Shown here: positions 34,082 through 42,187 of the stretch, piece after piece
How positions within the stretch are numbered: position 1 is the stretch's first letter
How the letters are laid out: every line of letters begins with the position of its first letter
Source: Oscillospiraceae bacterium
Lineage (GTDB): Bacteria > Bacillota > Clostridia > Oscillospirales > Oscillospiraceae
Direction: 5' to 3'
Assembly (NCBI GenBank): GCA_017624915.1
Contig: JAGAMC010000049.1
Coordinates: forward strand, 62,001-126,000
DNA length: 64,000 bases
Position numbers and translations under genes: made by a program
Notes under the pieces: model-generated
What the model was told of the DNA's origin: nothing
What the model saw: only the letters and a program-made list of their open reading frames with translations
The model's database searches: none

Positions 34082-35182
34082 TTGAAGAAACTGACTCGAT
34101 TTGTCCTGTGCTTTGTCCTGTGCCTTGCACTTAATATACCGTCTGCCGGCGCCCTGAGCGTTGGGGCATCTTCTGCCATATTGATCGACGGCGAATCCGG
34201 GCGGGTGCTTTGGGAGCACAATGCCCATGAAAAGCGTTATATCGCCAGCATTACCAAGCTGATGACCGCACTGGTGGTCATGGAATCCGGCCACAAACTG
34301 GATGAACTGGTGGAGATCAAACCGGAATACACCGGGGCAGAGGGCTCCTCCATGTACCTGCAGTCCGGGGAGAAGCTTTCGATAGAGGCGCTGATGTACG
34401 GACTTTTGCTGGCCTCGGGAAATGATGCCGCCGTGGCCCTTGCGGGATACTGCAGCGGCTCTGTGGAGGCCTTCGTGGCGCAGATGAACCGCAAGGCAGC
34501 CCTGCTTGGCATGGAAAACAGCCATTTTGTCAATCCCAACGGGCTGACGCAGGAGGGGCACTGTTCCACCGCTGCCGATATGGCTAAGCTGGCGGCGGCC
34601 TGCATGGACAATGAGACCATTGCAAAAATCGTGGCCACACGCTCTATCTCCATAGGTGGCCGGACCTTTACCAATCATAACAAGCTGCTTTGGCGCTATG
34701 AGGGCTGTGTGGGCATGAAGACCGGTTACACCGAACGCTCCGGTCGCACGCTGATCTCCTGCGCCGAGCGCAGCGGCCAGCGGCTTATTGTGGTAACACT
34801 GAATGATCCGGACGACTGGACGGACCACACCGCACTGCTGGACTACGGCTTTGCAAACTTTACCCGTACCCAGATTGTTTCCGGCGGCGCAGTACGCTCC
34901 AAACTGCCTATCACCGGAAGCCTGCTGTCTTTTGTAAATGTGGAGACCGGGGCTACCATCCACTATCCGCTTGCGCAGGGTGAGCAGGTGAGAGAGGAGG
35001 TCAGCCTTGTACGCTGGCTTCACGCACCGGTGACCAAAGGACAGACTGCCGGGACCGTCACTTACTATTTGGACGACGAGATCATTGCCGTTTGCCCGCT
35101 GGTGTACGGCAGCTCGGTGGCACTGAATGTTTTAAGCAGAAGAAATCTGATCGACAGGATGCTGGACCTGTTCCAGCCGTAG
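34082..35182 (+). CDS. dacF: D-alanyl-D-alanine carboxypeptidase (DacF/DacB type)
   Basis: 366 residues. Signal peptide (about 1-25), then a penicillin-binding peptidase S11 domain: SxxK as S56-I-T-K59, SGN in LLLASGNDAA and KTG in VGMKTGYTERSG. A C-terminal beta domain follows (about 265-345) and the sequence ends with an amphipathic stretch suited to membrane anchoring. It trims pentapeptides in peptidoglycan; in spore formers such enzymes set cortex cross-linking. TTG start with AAAGGTGATG upstream. A TATAAT at 34046-34051 has no good -35, so an alternative sigma factor is possible. Confidence 0.9.
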   Translation: MKKLTRFVLCFVLCLALNIPSAGALSVGASSAILIDGESGRVLWEHNAHEKRYIASITKLMTALVVMESGHKLDELVEIKPEYTGAEGSSMYLQSGEKLSIEALMYGLLLASGNDAAVALAGYCSGSVEAFVAQMNRKAALLGMENSHFVNPNGLTQEGHCSTAADMAKLAAACMDNETIAKIVATRSISIGGRTFTNHNKLLWRYEGCVGMKTGYTERSGRTLISCAERSGQRLIVVTLNDPDDWTDHTALLDYGFANFTRTQIVSGGAVRSKLPITGSLLSFVNVETGATIHYPLAQGEQVREEVSLVRWLHAPVTKGQTAGTVTYYLDDEIIAVCPLVYGSSVALNVLSRRNLIDRMLDLFQP

Positions 35183-35206
35183 CACATATGAGAGGGGGGA
35201 CCGACA

Positions 35207-35920
35207 ATGGAACAGCGGCTGCAGAAATTGCTGTCTGTATGCGGCGTCGGTTCCCGACGCACCATGGAGGAATGGATCACCGCCGGCCGGGTCACAGTAA
35301 ACGGTGAAGTTGCCCATCTGGGCGACAAGGCAGACCTTGATCGTGATGTTATCTGTGTGGACGGCGTTCCCATTCGGCCGGAGGGCGACCGGGTCTATCT
35401 GATGCTCAACAAGCCCCGGGGCTATGTGACGACCCTGTCCGACGAGCAGGGCAGAAGAACCGTCGCGGACCTTGTGACCGGCTGTGAGCGCAGGGTCTGG
35501 CCGGTAGGACGGCTGGACCTTGATTCCGAGGGTCTTCTGATCCTGACAGACGACGGGGATCTGACACAGCGGCTCATCCACCCCAGCCACGAGGTGGAAA
35601 AGGAATATCTTGTCTGGGTCATGGGCGATATAAAAAAGGGACTTCCTATCCTGTCCGGGCCCATGGAGCTTGACGGGGGTCGGCTCGCCCCGGCTCAGGT
35701 GCGCCGCGGCCGCACCAGCGGCGGCGTGACCCAGCTGTCTGTTACCATCCATCAGGGCAAAAACCGTCAGGTCCGACGCATGTGTGCCAAGGCCGGTCTT
35801 ACGGTCCTTCGCCTCAAACGCATCCGGGAAGGTGCGCTGGAACTGGACCGCACGCTCAAGCCGGGACAGTGGCGCGTACTGACCGGCGCGGAGGTCGCGC
35901 TGCTTCGTGATGATCTATAA
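35207..35920 (+). CDS. rluB: 23S rRNA pseudouridine synthase RluB-like
   Basis: 237 residues. N-terminal S4 domain (about 1-60: RLQKLLSVCGVGSRRTMEEWI) and RsuA/RluB/RluE-type catalytic domain with the nucleophilic aspartate in GRLDLDSEGLLILTDDG; later GKNRQVRRMC. In Bacillus rluB (ypuL) lies in the same scp-dac neighbourhood. AGAGGGGGGA precedes the ATG. RluB versus RsuA specificity is inferred from context. Confidence 0.88.
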   Translation: MEQRLQKLLSVCGVGSRRTMEEWITAGRVTVNGEVAHLGDKADLDRDVICVDGVPIRPEGDRVYLMLNKPRGYVTTLSDEQGRRTVADLVTGCERRVWPVGRLDLDSEGLLILTDDGDLTQRLIHPSHEVEKEYLVWVMGDIKKGLPILSGPMELDGGRLAPAQVRRGRTSGGVTQLSVTIHQGKNRQVRRMCAKAGLTVLRLKRIREGALELDRTLKPGQWRVLTGAEVALLRDDL

Positions 35921-35970
35921 GCGATTTTGCAAGTTGTGCAGCATTTCTTGCAAAATCGCTTGATTTTTTT
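35919..35970 (+). terminator. Terminator after rluB
   Basis: 15-bp perfect stem AAGCGATTTTGCAAG (35919-35933) with 35947-35961, then GATTTTTTT. The T run overlaps the -35 of the next promoter. Confidence 0.92.
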
Positions 35971-35988
35971 GTGCGCAGAGAGTATGAT
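35960..35988 (+). promoter_or_regulatory. Sigma-A promoter for the RpiR-type regulator
   Basis: TTGATT (35960-35965), 17 bp, TATGAT (35983-35988), directly on the tail of the preceding terminator. Confidence 0.7.
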
Positions 35989-36028
35989 GTGTACAGCCGC
36001 TTTATAAAAAATTTCTGGGGTGTTTTTT

Positions 36029-36892
36029 ATGAATCAGGATATTTTGGTGCAGATTCAGGAAAATATGAGTTCTTTTTCTAAAGGACAGAAACGAATCGCC
36101 TCCTTTATCATGAGTTCCTACGACAAAGCCGCGTTTATGACCGCCAGCAAGCTTGGGCAGACGGCGAATGTCAGCGAATCCACCGTGGTTCGTTTTGCGG
36201 CGGAGCTGGGTTATGACGGTTACCCCAGCATGCAGAAATCCCTGCAAAAAATGATCCGAAACCGGCTGACCTCCGTACAGCGCATCGAAATGGCCAACGA
36301 CCAGATCGACAATCAGGACATCGTCGCCTCTGTGCTTCGTTCGGACATCTCCATGCTGCGTTCCACGATCGAGGAGCTTGACCGCGGGATGTTTGACCGT
36401 GCCGTTACCGCCATCCTTGAGGGGCGCAGGATCTACATAATGGGTGTACGGTCGGCTTCCGCCATCTCCCATTTTCTGGCCTTCTATTTGAATCTGATCT
36501 GCGACAATGTCTGTGAGATCTCTGCCAGCACCACCAGCGAGGTCTTTGAGCAGATCCTGCGCATCGGTCCCGAGGACGTTTTCATCGGCGCCTGCTTCCC
36601 CCGCTACTCCAGCCGCACCATCAAAGCCATGCAGTACGCCCACGATCAGGGCGCCAAAGTCATCGCCATCACCGACAGCGAGTTGTCTCCCGCTGCCGCC
36701 AAGGCGGACATCACGCTGGTGGCCAGAAGTGATATGGCCTCTTTCGTGGATTCTCTGGTTGCCCCCCTGAGTGTTGTGAACGCATTGCTCGTTGCGGTGA
36801 GTCAGAAGTGCAATGAGAATGTGTCTGATACCTTCAGCCGTCTGGAGCATATCTGGGACGAGTATGATGTATACGAAAAGACCGAACGCTGA
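36029..36892 (+). CDS. MurR/RpiR family transcriptional regulator
   Basis: 287 residues. N-terminal HTH_6 domain (about 1-78: SSFSKGQKRIASFIM, LGQTANVSESTVVRFAAELGYDGYPSMQKSL) and a C-terminal SIS sugar-phosphate-binding domain (about 110-250: IYIMGVRSASAISHFLAFYL, GACFPRYSSRTIKAMQYAHDQGAKVIAITDS). Such regulators sense phosphosugars, often amino-sugar phosphates. No sugar operon is adjacent: the next gene is a flavoprotein, so the target is unknown. ATG 36029 follows TGGGGTG. Confidence 0.88.
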   Translation: MNQDILVQIQENMSSFSKGQKRIASFIMSSYDKAAFMTASKLGQTANVSESTVVRFAAELGYDGYPSMQKSLQKMIRNRLTSVQRIEMANDQIDNQDIVASVLRSDISMLRSTIEELDRGMFDRAVTAILEGRRIYIMGVRSASAISHFLAFYLNLICDNVCEISASTTSEVFEQILRIGPEDVFIGACFPRYSSRTIKAMQYAHDQGAKVIAITDSELSPAAAKADITLVARSDMASFVDSLVAPLSVVNALLVAVSQKCNENVSDTFSRLEHIWDEYDVYEKTER

Positions 36893-36906
36893 TATTGAAA
36901 CTTCCG

Positions 36907-36940
36907 TGCTCCCGGAGAAAACCCTCCGGGAGCATATTTA
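36907..36940 (+). terminator. Hairpin between the RpiR-type gene and the flavoprotein gene
   Basis: 11-bp stem TGCTCCCGGAG (36907-36917) with 36924-36934, then TATTTAGG. Short U-run, so probably a weak terminator or attenuator. Confidence 0.55.
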
Positions 36941-36951
36941 GGAGAGGGAAG

Positions 36952-38199
36952 ATGAGCAACACCCAGATTATTGTGATCGGCGGCGGTGCCGCCGGTATGA
37001 TGGCCGCCCGCACCGCAGCACTTACCGGCGGGCAGGTCACCATTCTTGAGCGAAACCCGAAGTTAGGCCGTAAGATTTACATCACCGGAAAGGGTCGGTG
37101 CAATCTGACCAACCACTGCTCTGTGCAGGAGGTGCTGGCCAATATTCCGGGAAACAGCCGGTTCGTCACCGGTGCCATGCACCGCATGCCCCCCAGCGCG
37201 GTGATGGAGCTGTTCGAAAAGCTCGGGGTTCCCCTGAAGACCGAGCGCGGCAACCGCGTATTTCCCCAGTCTGACCGGGCTGCAGATATTATCGATGCCC
37301 TTGTTATAGAGCTTCGCCGTCTCAAGGTGAAAATCATACAGGATCGGGCCGTTTCCATCCGCACTCAGGATGGGATTGTCACAGCCGTGGTGGGGGAGCA
37401 GGGGACGTATCCCTGCCGCGCTGTGGTCCTTGCCACCGGTGGGGCGTCTTATCCGCTTACCGGCTCTACCGGTGACGGCTATACCATGGCTGAGCAGCTG
37501 GGGCATACCGTTGTAACGCCCCGCGGCTCTCTTGTCCCTCTCGAGACACAGGAGGCGTTTTGTGCCGCAATGCAGGGGCTTTCCCTGAAGAATGTGGAGC
37601 TGAAAGTTAAAAACAGCAAGAAAAAAGTGGTGTATCAGGAGCAGGGAGAGATGCTTTTCACCCACTTCGGTATCTCCGGTCCTCTGGTGCTCAGCGCCAG
37701 CGCCTGTATGCGCAGCTTTGAGAATGAACAGTATACCGCGGTGATCGACCTGAAGCCCGCTCTGGACGAACAGAAGCTGGACGCGCGTCTTGTGCGGGAG
37801 TTTTCCGAGCGGTCCAATCAGGATTTTCAGAATATTCTGGGCAGCCTTGTGCCCCGCTTGATGATCCCCGTTATGGTGGAGCTTACCGGCATACCCGGCA
37901 CCACCAAGGGCCATGAAATTACCAAAGCCCAGCGGCGCAGACTGCTGGAAACACTCAAAGCGCTTACCATCCAAATTTCCGGCCCGCGCCCTCTGTCTGA
38001 TGCCATCGTGACTGCCGGCGGCATCAAAACAGGGGAGATAGATCCCAAGACCATGGCCTCCAAAAAAGTGGAGGGTCTGTTTTTTGCCGGCGAGGTCATT
38101 GACGTGGACGCTTACACCGGCGGATTCAACCTCCAGATCGCATGGGCGACCGGAACGGTGGCCGGAGAGTGCGCAGCCAATTATTGTAAAGCGAAATAA
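36952..38199 (+). CDS. BaiN/HI0933-type NAD(P)/FAD-dependent oxidoreductase
   Basis: 415 residues. N-terminal FAD-binding Rossmann motif IGGGAAGMMAARTAA (about 9-23), GRKIYITGKGRCNLTN typical of the HI0933/YhiN/BaiN flavoprotein family, GASYPLTGSTGDGY, and the C-terminal GLFFAGEVIDVDAYTGGFNLQIAWATG that closes the FAD site. Function in most bacteria is unknown; BaiN was implicated in bile-acid dehydroxylation but the family is far wider. GGAGAGGG precedes ATG 36952. Commonly next to cmk in Clostridia, as here. Confidence 0.88.
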   Translation: MSNTQIIVIGGGAAGMMAARTAALTGGQVTILERNPKLGRKIYITGKGRCNLTNHCSVQEVLANIPGNSRFVTGAMHRMPPSAVMELFEKLGVPLKTERGNRVFPQSDRAADIIDALVIELRRLKVKIIQDRAVSIRTQDGIVTAVVGEQGTYPCRAVVLATGGASYPLTGSTGDGYTMAEQLGHTVVTPRGSLVPLETQEAFCAAMQGLSLKNVELKVKNSKKKVVYQEQGEMLFTHFGISGPLVLSASACMRSFENEQYTAVIDLKPALDEQKLDARLVREFSERSNQDFQNILGSLVPRLMIPVMVELTGIPGTTKGHEITKAQRRRLLETLKALTIQISGPRPLSDAIVTAGGIKTGEIDPKTMASKKVEGLFFAGEVIDVDAYTGGFNLQIAWATGTVAGECAANYCKAK

Positions 38200-38218
38200 C
38201 TTGTCAAAGGATGATCAT

Positions 38219-38899
38219 ATGAACTATATCAGCATTGCCATTGACGGCCCCTCCGGTGCGGGGAAGAGCACCCTTGCACGGCAGGCTGCCGCCGCACTTG
38301 GCTATCTCTATGTGGATACCGGCGCTATATACCGCACCGTTGCCCTGAGCGCTGTGCGTCTGGGCATTGACCCGGGAGATGCCGCCCGTCTCATCCCCAC
38401 GCTGGAGCAGCTTGATATCCGTCTGGAGTATGACCCCGGGGACGGACTTCAGCATATGTACCTCAACGGTGAGGATGTGACCACACAGATCCGTCTGCAC
38501 GAGATCTCTCAGCACGCATCACGGGTCTCTGCCATTCCGGAGGTGCGTGCGTTCCTGCTGGAGCTGCAGCGGGATCTGGCCCGAAAGAACAACGTGATTA
38601 TGGATGGCCGTGACATCGGCACCGTGGTCCTGCCCGATGCGGATGTGAAGATCTTCCTGACCGCCTCCGCTCAGGCCCGGGCCACCCGCCGCCATCTGGA
38701 GCTGCAGCAGCGGGGGCAGCAGACTGATTTTGATACAGTCCTGCGGGACATTATTACCCGGGACGAGCAGGATTCCAACCGCCCTGTTGCCCCCCTGCGT
38801 CAGGCCGAGGACTCGGTACTGCTGGATACCACCGAACTGGATCTTGACCAGAGCCTTGACGCTTTGCTGACCGTGATCAAAAAGGAGTTGGCCCAGTGA
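38219..38899 (+). CDS. cmk: Cytidylate kinase
   Basis: 226 residues. Walker A GPSGAGKS (10-17), YVDTGAIYR (CMP site), MDGRDIGTVVLPDADVKIFLTAS and the LID region RDEQDSNRPVAPL. Phosphorylates CMP and dCMP. ATG 38219 follows AAAGGATG; an upstream in-frame start lies in the preceding gene. The cmk-plsC-ispH-S1 order is characteristic of Clostridia. Overlaps plsC by 4 nt. Confidence 0.95.
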   Translation: MNYISIAIDGPSGAGKSTLARQAAAALGYLYVDTGAIYRTVALSAVRLGIDPGDAARLIPTLEQLDIRLEYDPGDGLQHMYLNGEDVTTQIRLHEISQHASRVSAIPEVRAFLLELQRDLARKNNVIMDGRDIGTVVLPDADVKIFLTASAQARATRRHLELQQRGQQTDFDTVLRDIITRDEQDSNRPVAPLRQAEDSVLLDTTELDLDQSLDALLTVIKKELAQ

Positions 38900-39510
38900 A
38901 AACAGACCGTTACTACAGCTTTTGGTACCACCTTTTGTGGCTGATCTTTTTCCCATTCCACCCCGTGCGCGCCGTCGGGCGGGAAAATATCCCTGAGGGC
39001 GGCGCTGTTATCTGTCCGAACCACAGCGCTGCCACCGATCCATTCTATGTGTGCTTTGCCTGCTCCTGCCGGCACCGGATGTTCCCCATGGCCAAGGTCG
39101 AAGCCAAAAAGATCCCCGTGCTGGGCAAGCTGCTGGAGTGGGGCAAGGTCATTTTCGTGGATCGGGATACCGCCGACGTCCATGCGGTGAAATCCGCCCT
39201 GCAGGTGCTTAAAGATGGCAGAAAACTGCTGATTTTTCCTCAGGGCACCCGGGTAAAGAACGGTGTCGACAAGCACGGCGACCCCGTCACCGCAAAGGCC
39301 GGGGCCGCTCTGTTCGCCACCCGTACCGGCACGCCGCTGATCCCTGTGTACATCCCCGAAAAGCGCCGCTGGTTCCGCTTCAATACCGTCGTCATCGGCC
39401 AGCCCTATTACCCCGAGATCGCCGGGCGAAAAGCTACCTCCGAAGAACTGGAGCAGATCACACAGGAGCTTATGGACCGCATCTACGCCCTTGGGGAGGG
39501 ACAGGCATGA
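38896..39510 (+). CDS. plsC: 1-acyl-sn-glycerol-3-phosphate acyltransferase
   Basis: 204 residues. Acyltransferase motif HX4D as H43-SAATD48, second motif around VIFVDRDTADVHAVK, FPQGTRVKNG (EGTR-type block III, with Q for E) and GTPLIPVYI. An N-terminal hydrophobic segment anchors it in the membrane. Makes phosphatidic acid. GTG start overlaps the cmk stop; the stop overlaps ispH (ATGA). Confidence 0.9.
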   Translation: MKTDRYYSFWYHLLWLIFFPFHPVRAVGRENIPEGGAVICPNHSAATDPFYVCFACSCRHRMFPMAKVEAKKIPVLGKLLEWGKVIFVDRDTADVHAVKSALQVLKDGRKLLIFPQGTRVKNGVDKHGDPVTAKAGAALFATRTGTPLIPVYIPEKRRWFRFNTVVIGQPYYPEIAGRKATSEELEQITQELMDRIYALGEGQA

Positions 39511-41471
39511 AACTGACTTTGGCTAAATCCGCCGGCTTCTGCTATGGAGTGCGCCGGGCTGTTGAGCTGGCTGACGCCACCGCTCAGGCTGGTACCCCCT
39601 GCGTCATGCTGGGTTATATTATCCACAACACGGACGTTGTCCGCCATCTCGCTTCCATGGGTCTTGTTTCCGTTGATCGCATGGAGGATGTGCCTGAGAA
39701 CTCCAGTGTCATCATCCGCTCCCACGGAGAGGCGAAGGCTGTCTATGAGTACCTGAAAGGGAAGGGGGCTGAGATCCTCGACGCCACCTGCCCAAATGTC
39801 AAACACATCCACGACCTTGTGGTCCGGGCAGAGCAGGAGGGACGGCAGGCCATCATCATCGGCACGCCTGACCATCCGGAAGTGCTTGCCATTGCAGGAT
39901 GGTGCGCCCATCCGGTGGTTCTTGAAAACGCGGCGGCACTGCGCGATTGGCTGGACCAGCAGCCCGAGCGCCGAAATACACCTGTCACTTTCGTCTCCCA
40001 AACCACCTCCACAAGAAAGATTTGGGACGAGTGCGTAGAAATTGCAAAAAAAGAGTGTACAAACGCAAAAATATTTGATACAATATGCGGTGCAACATCG
40101 AAAAGACAGGAAGAGGCGCAGCGTCTGGCGGCCCAAAGTGACGCCATGGTGGTCATTGGAGACCGCAAAAGCTCCAACACCAAGCGCCTTGCCGAGTTGT
40201 GCCGGGAACTGTGTCCCGACGTGCGGCTCATAGAACGCGCGGACGATCTCGACGTGACCACCCTTCGTGGTCTTTCAGCTGTTGGCATCACTGCGGGTGC
40301 ATCCACACCCGAGTGGATAATAAAGGAGGTCTATGACAAAATGAGCGAAGAAATCATGGAGATCGACAAGTCCTTTGAGGAAATGCTGGAGGAGTCGTTC
40401 AAAACTTTGAATACGGGGGATAAGGTTACCGGCACAGTCGTGGCTATCACGCCTACTGAGATCCAGGTTGAACTGGGCATCAAGTATCCCGGTTACATCC
40501 CCGTAGGCGAGATGACCGACGATCCCAACGCAAAGATCGAAGAGATGGTCAAGGTCGGCGAAGAGATCGAGACCTACGTTATGCTGGTCAGCGACCGCGA
40601 CTGCATGGTCAAGCTGTCCAAGAAGCGCCTTGACATGGTCAAGGGCTGGGACGAGGTCGAGGCTGCCTGCGAGAACGAGACTGTTGTCGAGGGCGTTGTT
40701 ACCGAGGACAACAAGGGCGGCGTTGTGGTGTCCGTCAAGGGCGTTCGCGTGTTTGTGCCCGCTTCCCAGACCGGCCTGCCCCGCGAGGCTGAGATGACTC
40801 AGCTGCTCAAGCAGAAGGTCCGCCTGATGATCACCGAGGTCAACCGTGCCCGCCGCCGCGTGGTGGGTTCTATCAGCAAGGTCACCCGCGCCGAGCGCGC
40901 CGCCGCCGCTGAGAAGGTCTGGGCCGAGATCGAGGACGGCAAGCGTTATACCGGCACCGTGAAGTCCCTGACTTCCTACGGCGCTTTTGTAGACATCGGC
41001 GGCGTGGACGGCATGGTCCATATCTCCGAGCTGTCCTGGAGCCGCATCAAGCATCCCTCTGAGGCTGTCAGCGTGGGCGACACCGTCGAGGTGTATGTCA
41101 TCTCCGCCGACAAGGAGAAAAAGAAGATCTCCCTGGGCCTGAAGGATCACTCCGAGGAGCCCTGGACCAAGTTCACCTCCACCTACGAGATCGGCAGCGT
41201 TGCTGCCGTGAAGGTGGTCAAGCTGATGACCTTCGGCGCCTTTGCCGAGATCATTCCCGGTGTTGACGGTCTGATCCACATCTCTCAAATCGCCGATCAC
41301 CGCATCGAGAAGCCCGGCGATGTTCTGTCCGAGGGTCAGAGCGTCGAGGTCAAAATCACTGACATTGACATGGAGAACAAGAAGGTCTCCCTGTCCATCC
41401 GTGCTCTGCTGGAGGCCGCTCCCGCTGAGGAAGCCGAGGAAGAGGCTGCCGAGGAGCAGACTGAGGCCTGA
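39507..41471 (+). CDS. ispH: IspH-ribosomal protein S1 fusion
   Basis: 654 residues. Residues 1-about 278 are 4-hydroxy-3-methylbut-2-enyl diphosphate reductase with the three cluster cysteines C12 (SAGFCYGV), C95 (DATCPNV) and C194 (DTICGATSKRQ). Residues about 300-640 hold four S1 RNA-binding domains (starting near GDKVTGTVV, ETVVEGVV, GKRYTGTVKSLTSYGAFVDIGG and GSVAAVKVVKLMTFGAFAEI), with an acidic tail. Such fusions are known in Clostridia. Inside it, AAAGGAGGT (40322-40330) precedes in-frame Met279 (ATG 40341) and codon use becomes more biased afterwards, so a separate S1 product of 376 residues may also be made. Confidence 0.95.
   Translation: MKLTLAKSAGFCYGVRRAVELADATAQAGTPCVMLGYIIHNTDVVRHLASMGLVSVDRMEDVPENSSVIIRSHGEAKAVYEYLKGKGAEILDATCPNVKHIHDLVVRAEQEGRQAIIIGTPDHPEVLAIAGWCAHPVVLENAAALRDWLDQQPERRNTPVTFVSQTTSTRKIWDECVEIAKKECTNAKIFDTICGATSKRQEEAQRLAAQSDAMVVIGDRKSSNTKRLAELCRELCPDVRLIERADDLDVTTLRGLSAVGITAGASTPEWIIKEVYDKMSEEIMEIDKSFEEMLEESFKTLNTGDKVTGTVVAITPTEIQVELGIKYPGYIPVGEMTDDPNAKIEEMVKVGEEIETYVMLVSDRDCMVKLSKKRLDMVKGWDEVEAACENETVVEGVVTEDNKGGVVVSVKGVRVFVPASQTGLPREAEMTQLLKQKVRLMITEVNRARRRVVGSISKVTRAERAAAAEKVWAEIEDGKRYTGTVKSLTSYGAFVDIGGVDGMVHISELSWSRIKHPSEAVSVGDTVEVYVISADKEKKKISLGLKDHSEEPWTKFTSTYEIGSVAAVKVVKLMTFGAFAEIIPGVDGLIHISQIADHRIEKPGDVLSEGQSVEVKITDIDMENKKVSLSIRALLEAAPAEEAEEEAAEEQTEA
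40056..40084 (+). promoter_or_regulatory. Candidate internal promoter within ispH-S1
   Basis: TGTACA (40056-40061), 17 bp, TACAAT (40079-40084), in an unusually A/T-rich patch of the ispH part, about 260 nt before the internal S1 start. Moderate match, no experimental support. Confidence 0.35.
40322..40343 (+). promoter_or_regulatory. Internal ribosome binding site and start for free S1
   Basis: AAAGGAGGT (40322-40330) is a near-perfect anti-16S match 10 nt before ATG 40341-40343, which is in frame with the S1 domains. It sits exactly at the IspH/S1 domain boundary. Confidence 0.6.
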
Positions 41472-41487
41472 TTTTCATAGCGCCCTG

Positions 41488-41519
41488 CCGGGCACCGGTT
41501 TTCCGGTGCCCGGTTTTTT
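41488..41519 (+). terminator. Terminator after ispH-S1
   Basis: CCGGGCACCGG (41488-41498), loop TTTT, complement 41503-41513, then six T. Confidence 0.95.
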
Positions 41520-41550
41520 ATAAATATTTGACAAGTATTCAAAACCTTTC

Positions 41551-41579
41551 TTGCTGATACAGGAAAAATATGATATAAT
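41551..41579 (+). promoter_or_regulatory. Sigma-A promoter of carD2-ispD-ispF
   Basis: TTGCTG (41551-41556), 17 bp, TATAAT (41574-41579), 48 nt before the carD-like gene. A TTGACA at 41528 is too far from this -10 to be its partner. Confidence 0.75.
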
Positions 41580-41626
41580 TCCAATAGAAATTTCCATTTC
41601 TAACAAATCTGACGGGAGGTGGGGAC

Positions 41627-42103
41627 ATGTTCCGGGAGGGAGATAAGATCGTCCATCCCATGCACGGGGCCGGTATTGTCGAAAGCATCGTCGAAAAAAA
41701 AGTCAATGGCGTTACAAGGGAATACTATGTGCTGAAGCTGCCTGTACGATCTATGGTCGTCATGATCCCCACCGACAGCTGTCAGGAGATCGGCGTCAGG
41801 CCCATTGTAGACAGCCGGCAGGCCGAGCAGATCATCGCGCAGCTGGACCGCATTGAAGTAGACTTTGAACAGAACTGGAACCGCCGTTATCGTGAGAATA
41901 TGGAACGGCTGAAAAGCGGAGACCTGACGCAGGTTGCCCGGGTAATAAAGGGCCTGATGCAGCGGGACGCCCAGCGTGGCCTTTCCACCGGTGAAAGAAA
42001 GATGCTCCACTCTGCAAAGGAGATATTCATTTCCGAGATCGTGTTGGCTCAGAGCGTCACATACGAAGACGTAGAACTGCGTATAGACGCTGTATTTGCG
42101 TAA
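41627..42103 (+). CDS. CarD family transcriptional regulator (second copy)
   Basis: 158 residues. CarD/CdnL domain (about 1-65: FREGDKIVHPMHGAGIVESI, YYVLKLPVRSMVVMIPTD) and helical C-terminal domain ending DVELRIDAVFA. This is the copy in the usual Firmicute position before ispD and ispF, and its sequence is closer to canonical CdnL than the copy at 14559. Likely stabilises RNA polymerase open complexes. GGGAGGTGGGG precedes the ATG. A terminator follows, which may partly separate it from ispD. Confidence 0.9.
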   Translation: MFREGDKIVHPMHGAGIVESIVEKKVNGVTREYYVLKLPVRSMVVMIPTDSCQEIGVRPIVDSRQAEQIIAQLDRIEVDFEQNWNRRYRENMERLKSGDLTQVARVIKGLMQRDAQRGLSTGERKMLHSAKEIFISEIVLAQSVTYEDVELRIDAVFA

Positions 42104-42144
42104 TATATTACATGCGGGCACGTGCGCCCGCACCGTTTCAGTAC

Positions 42145-42171
42145 AAAAAGGAGCCGCCCGGCTCCTTTTTT
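42145..42171 (+). terminator. Terminator between the second carD and ispD
   Basis: AAAAAGGAGCC (42145-42155), loop GCCC, complement 42160-42170 ending in T run. No separate ispD promoter is evident, so read-through may supply ispD/ispF. Confidence 0.85.
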
Positions 42172-42187
42172 GCAGGGGAGGATCCAC

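Noticed and set aside
41528..41533. TTGACA as -35 for the second carD
   Set aside because: The TATAAT at 41574 is 40 bp away; TTGCTG at 41551 has the correct 17-bp spacing.
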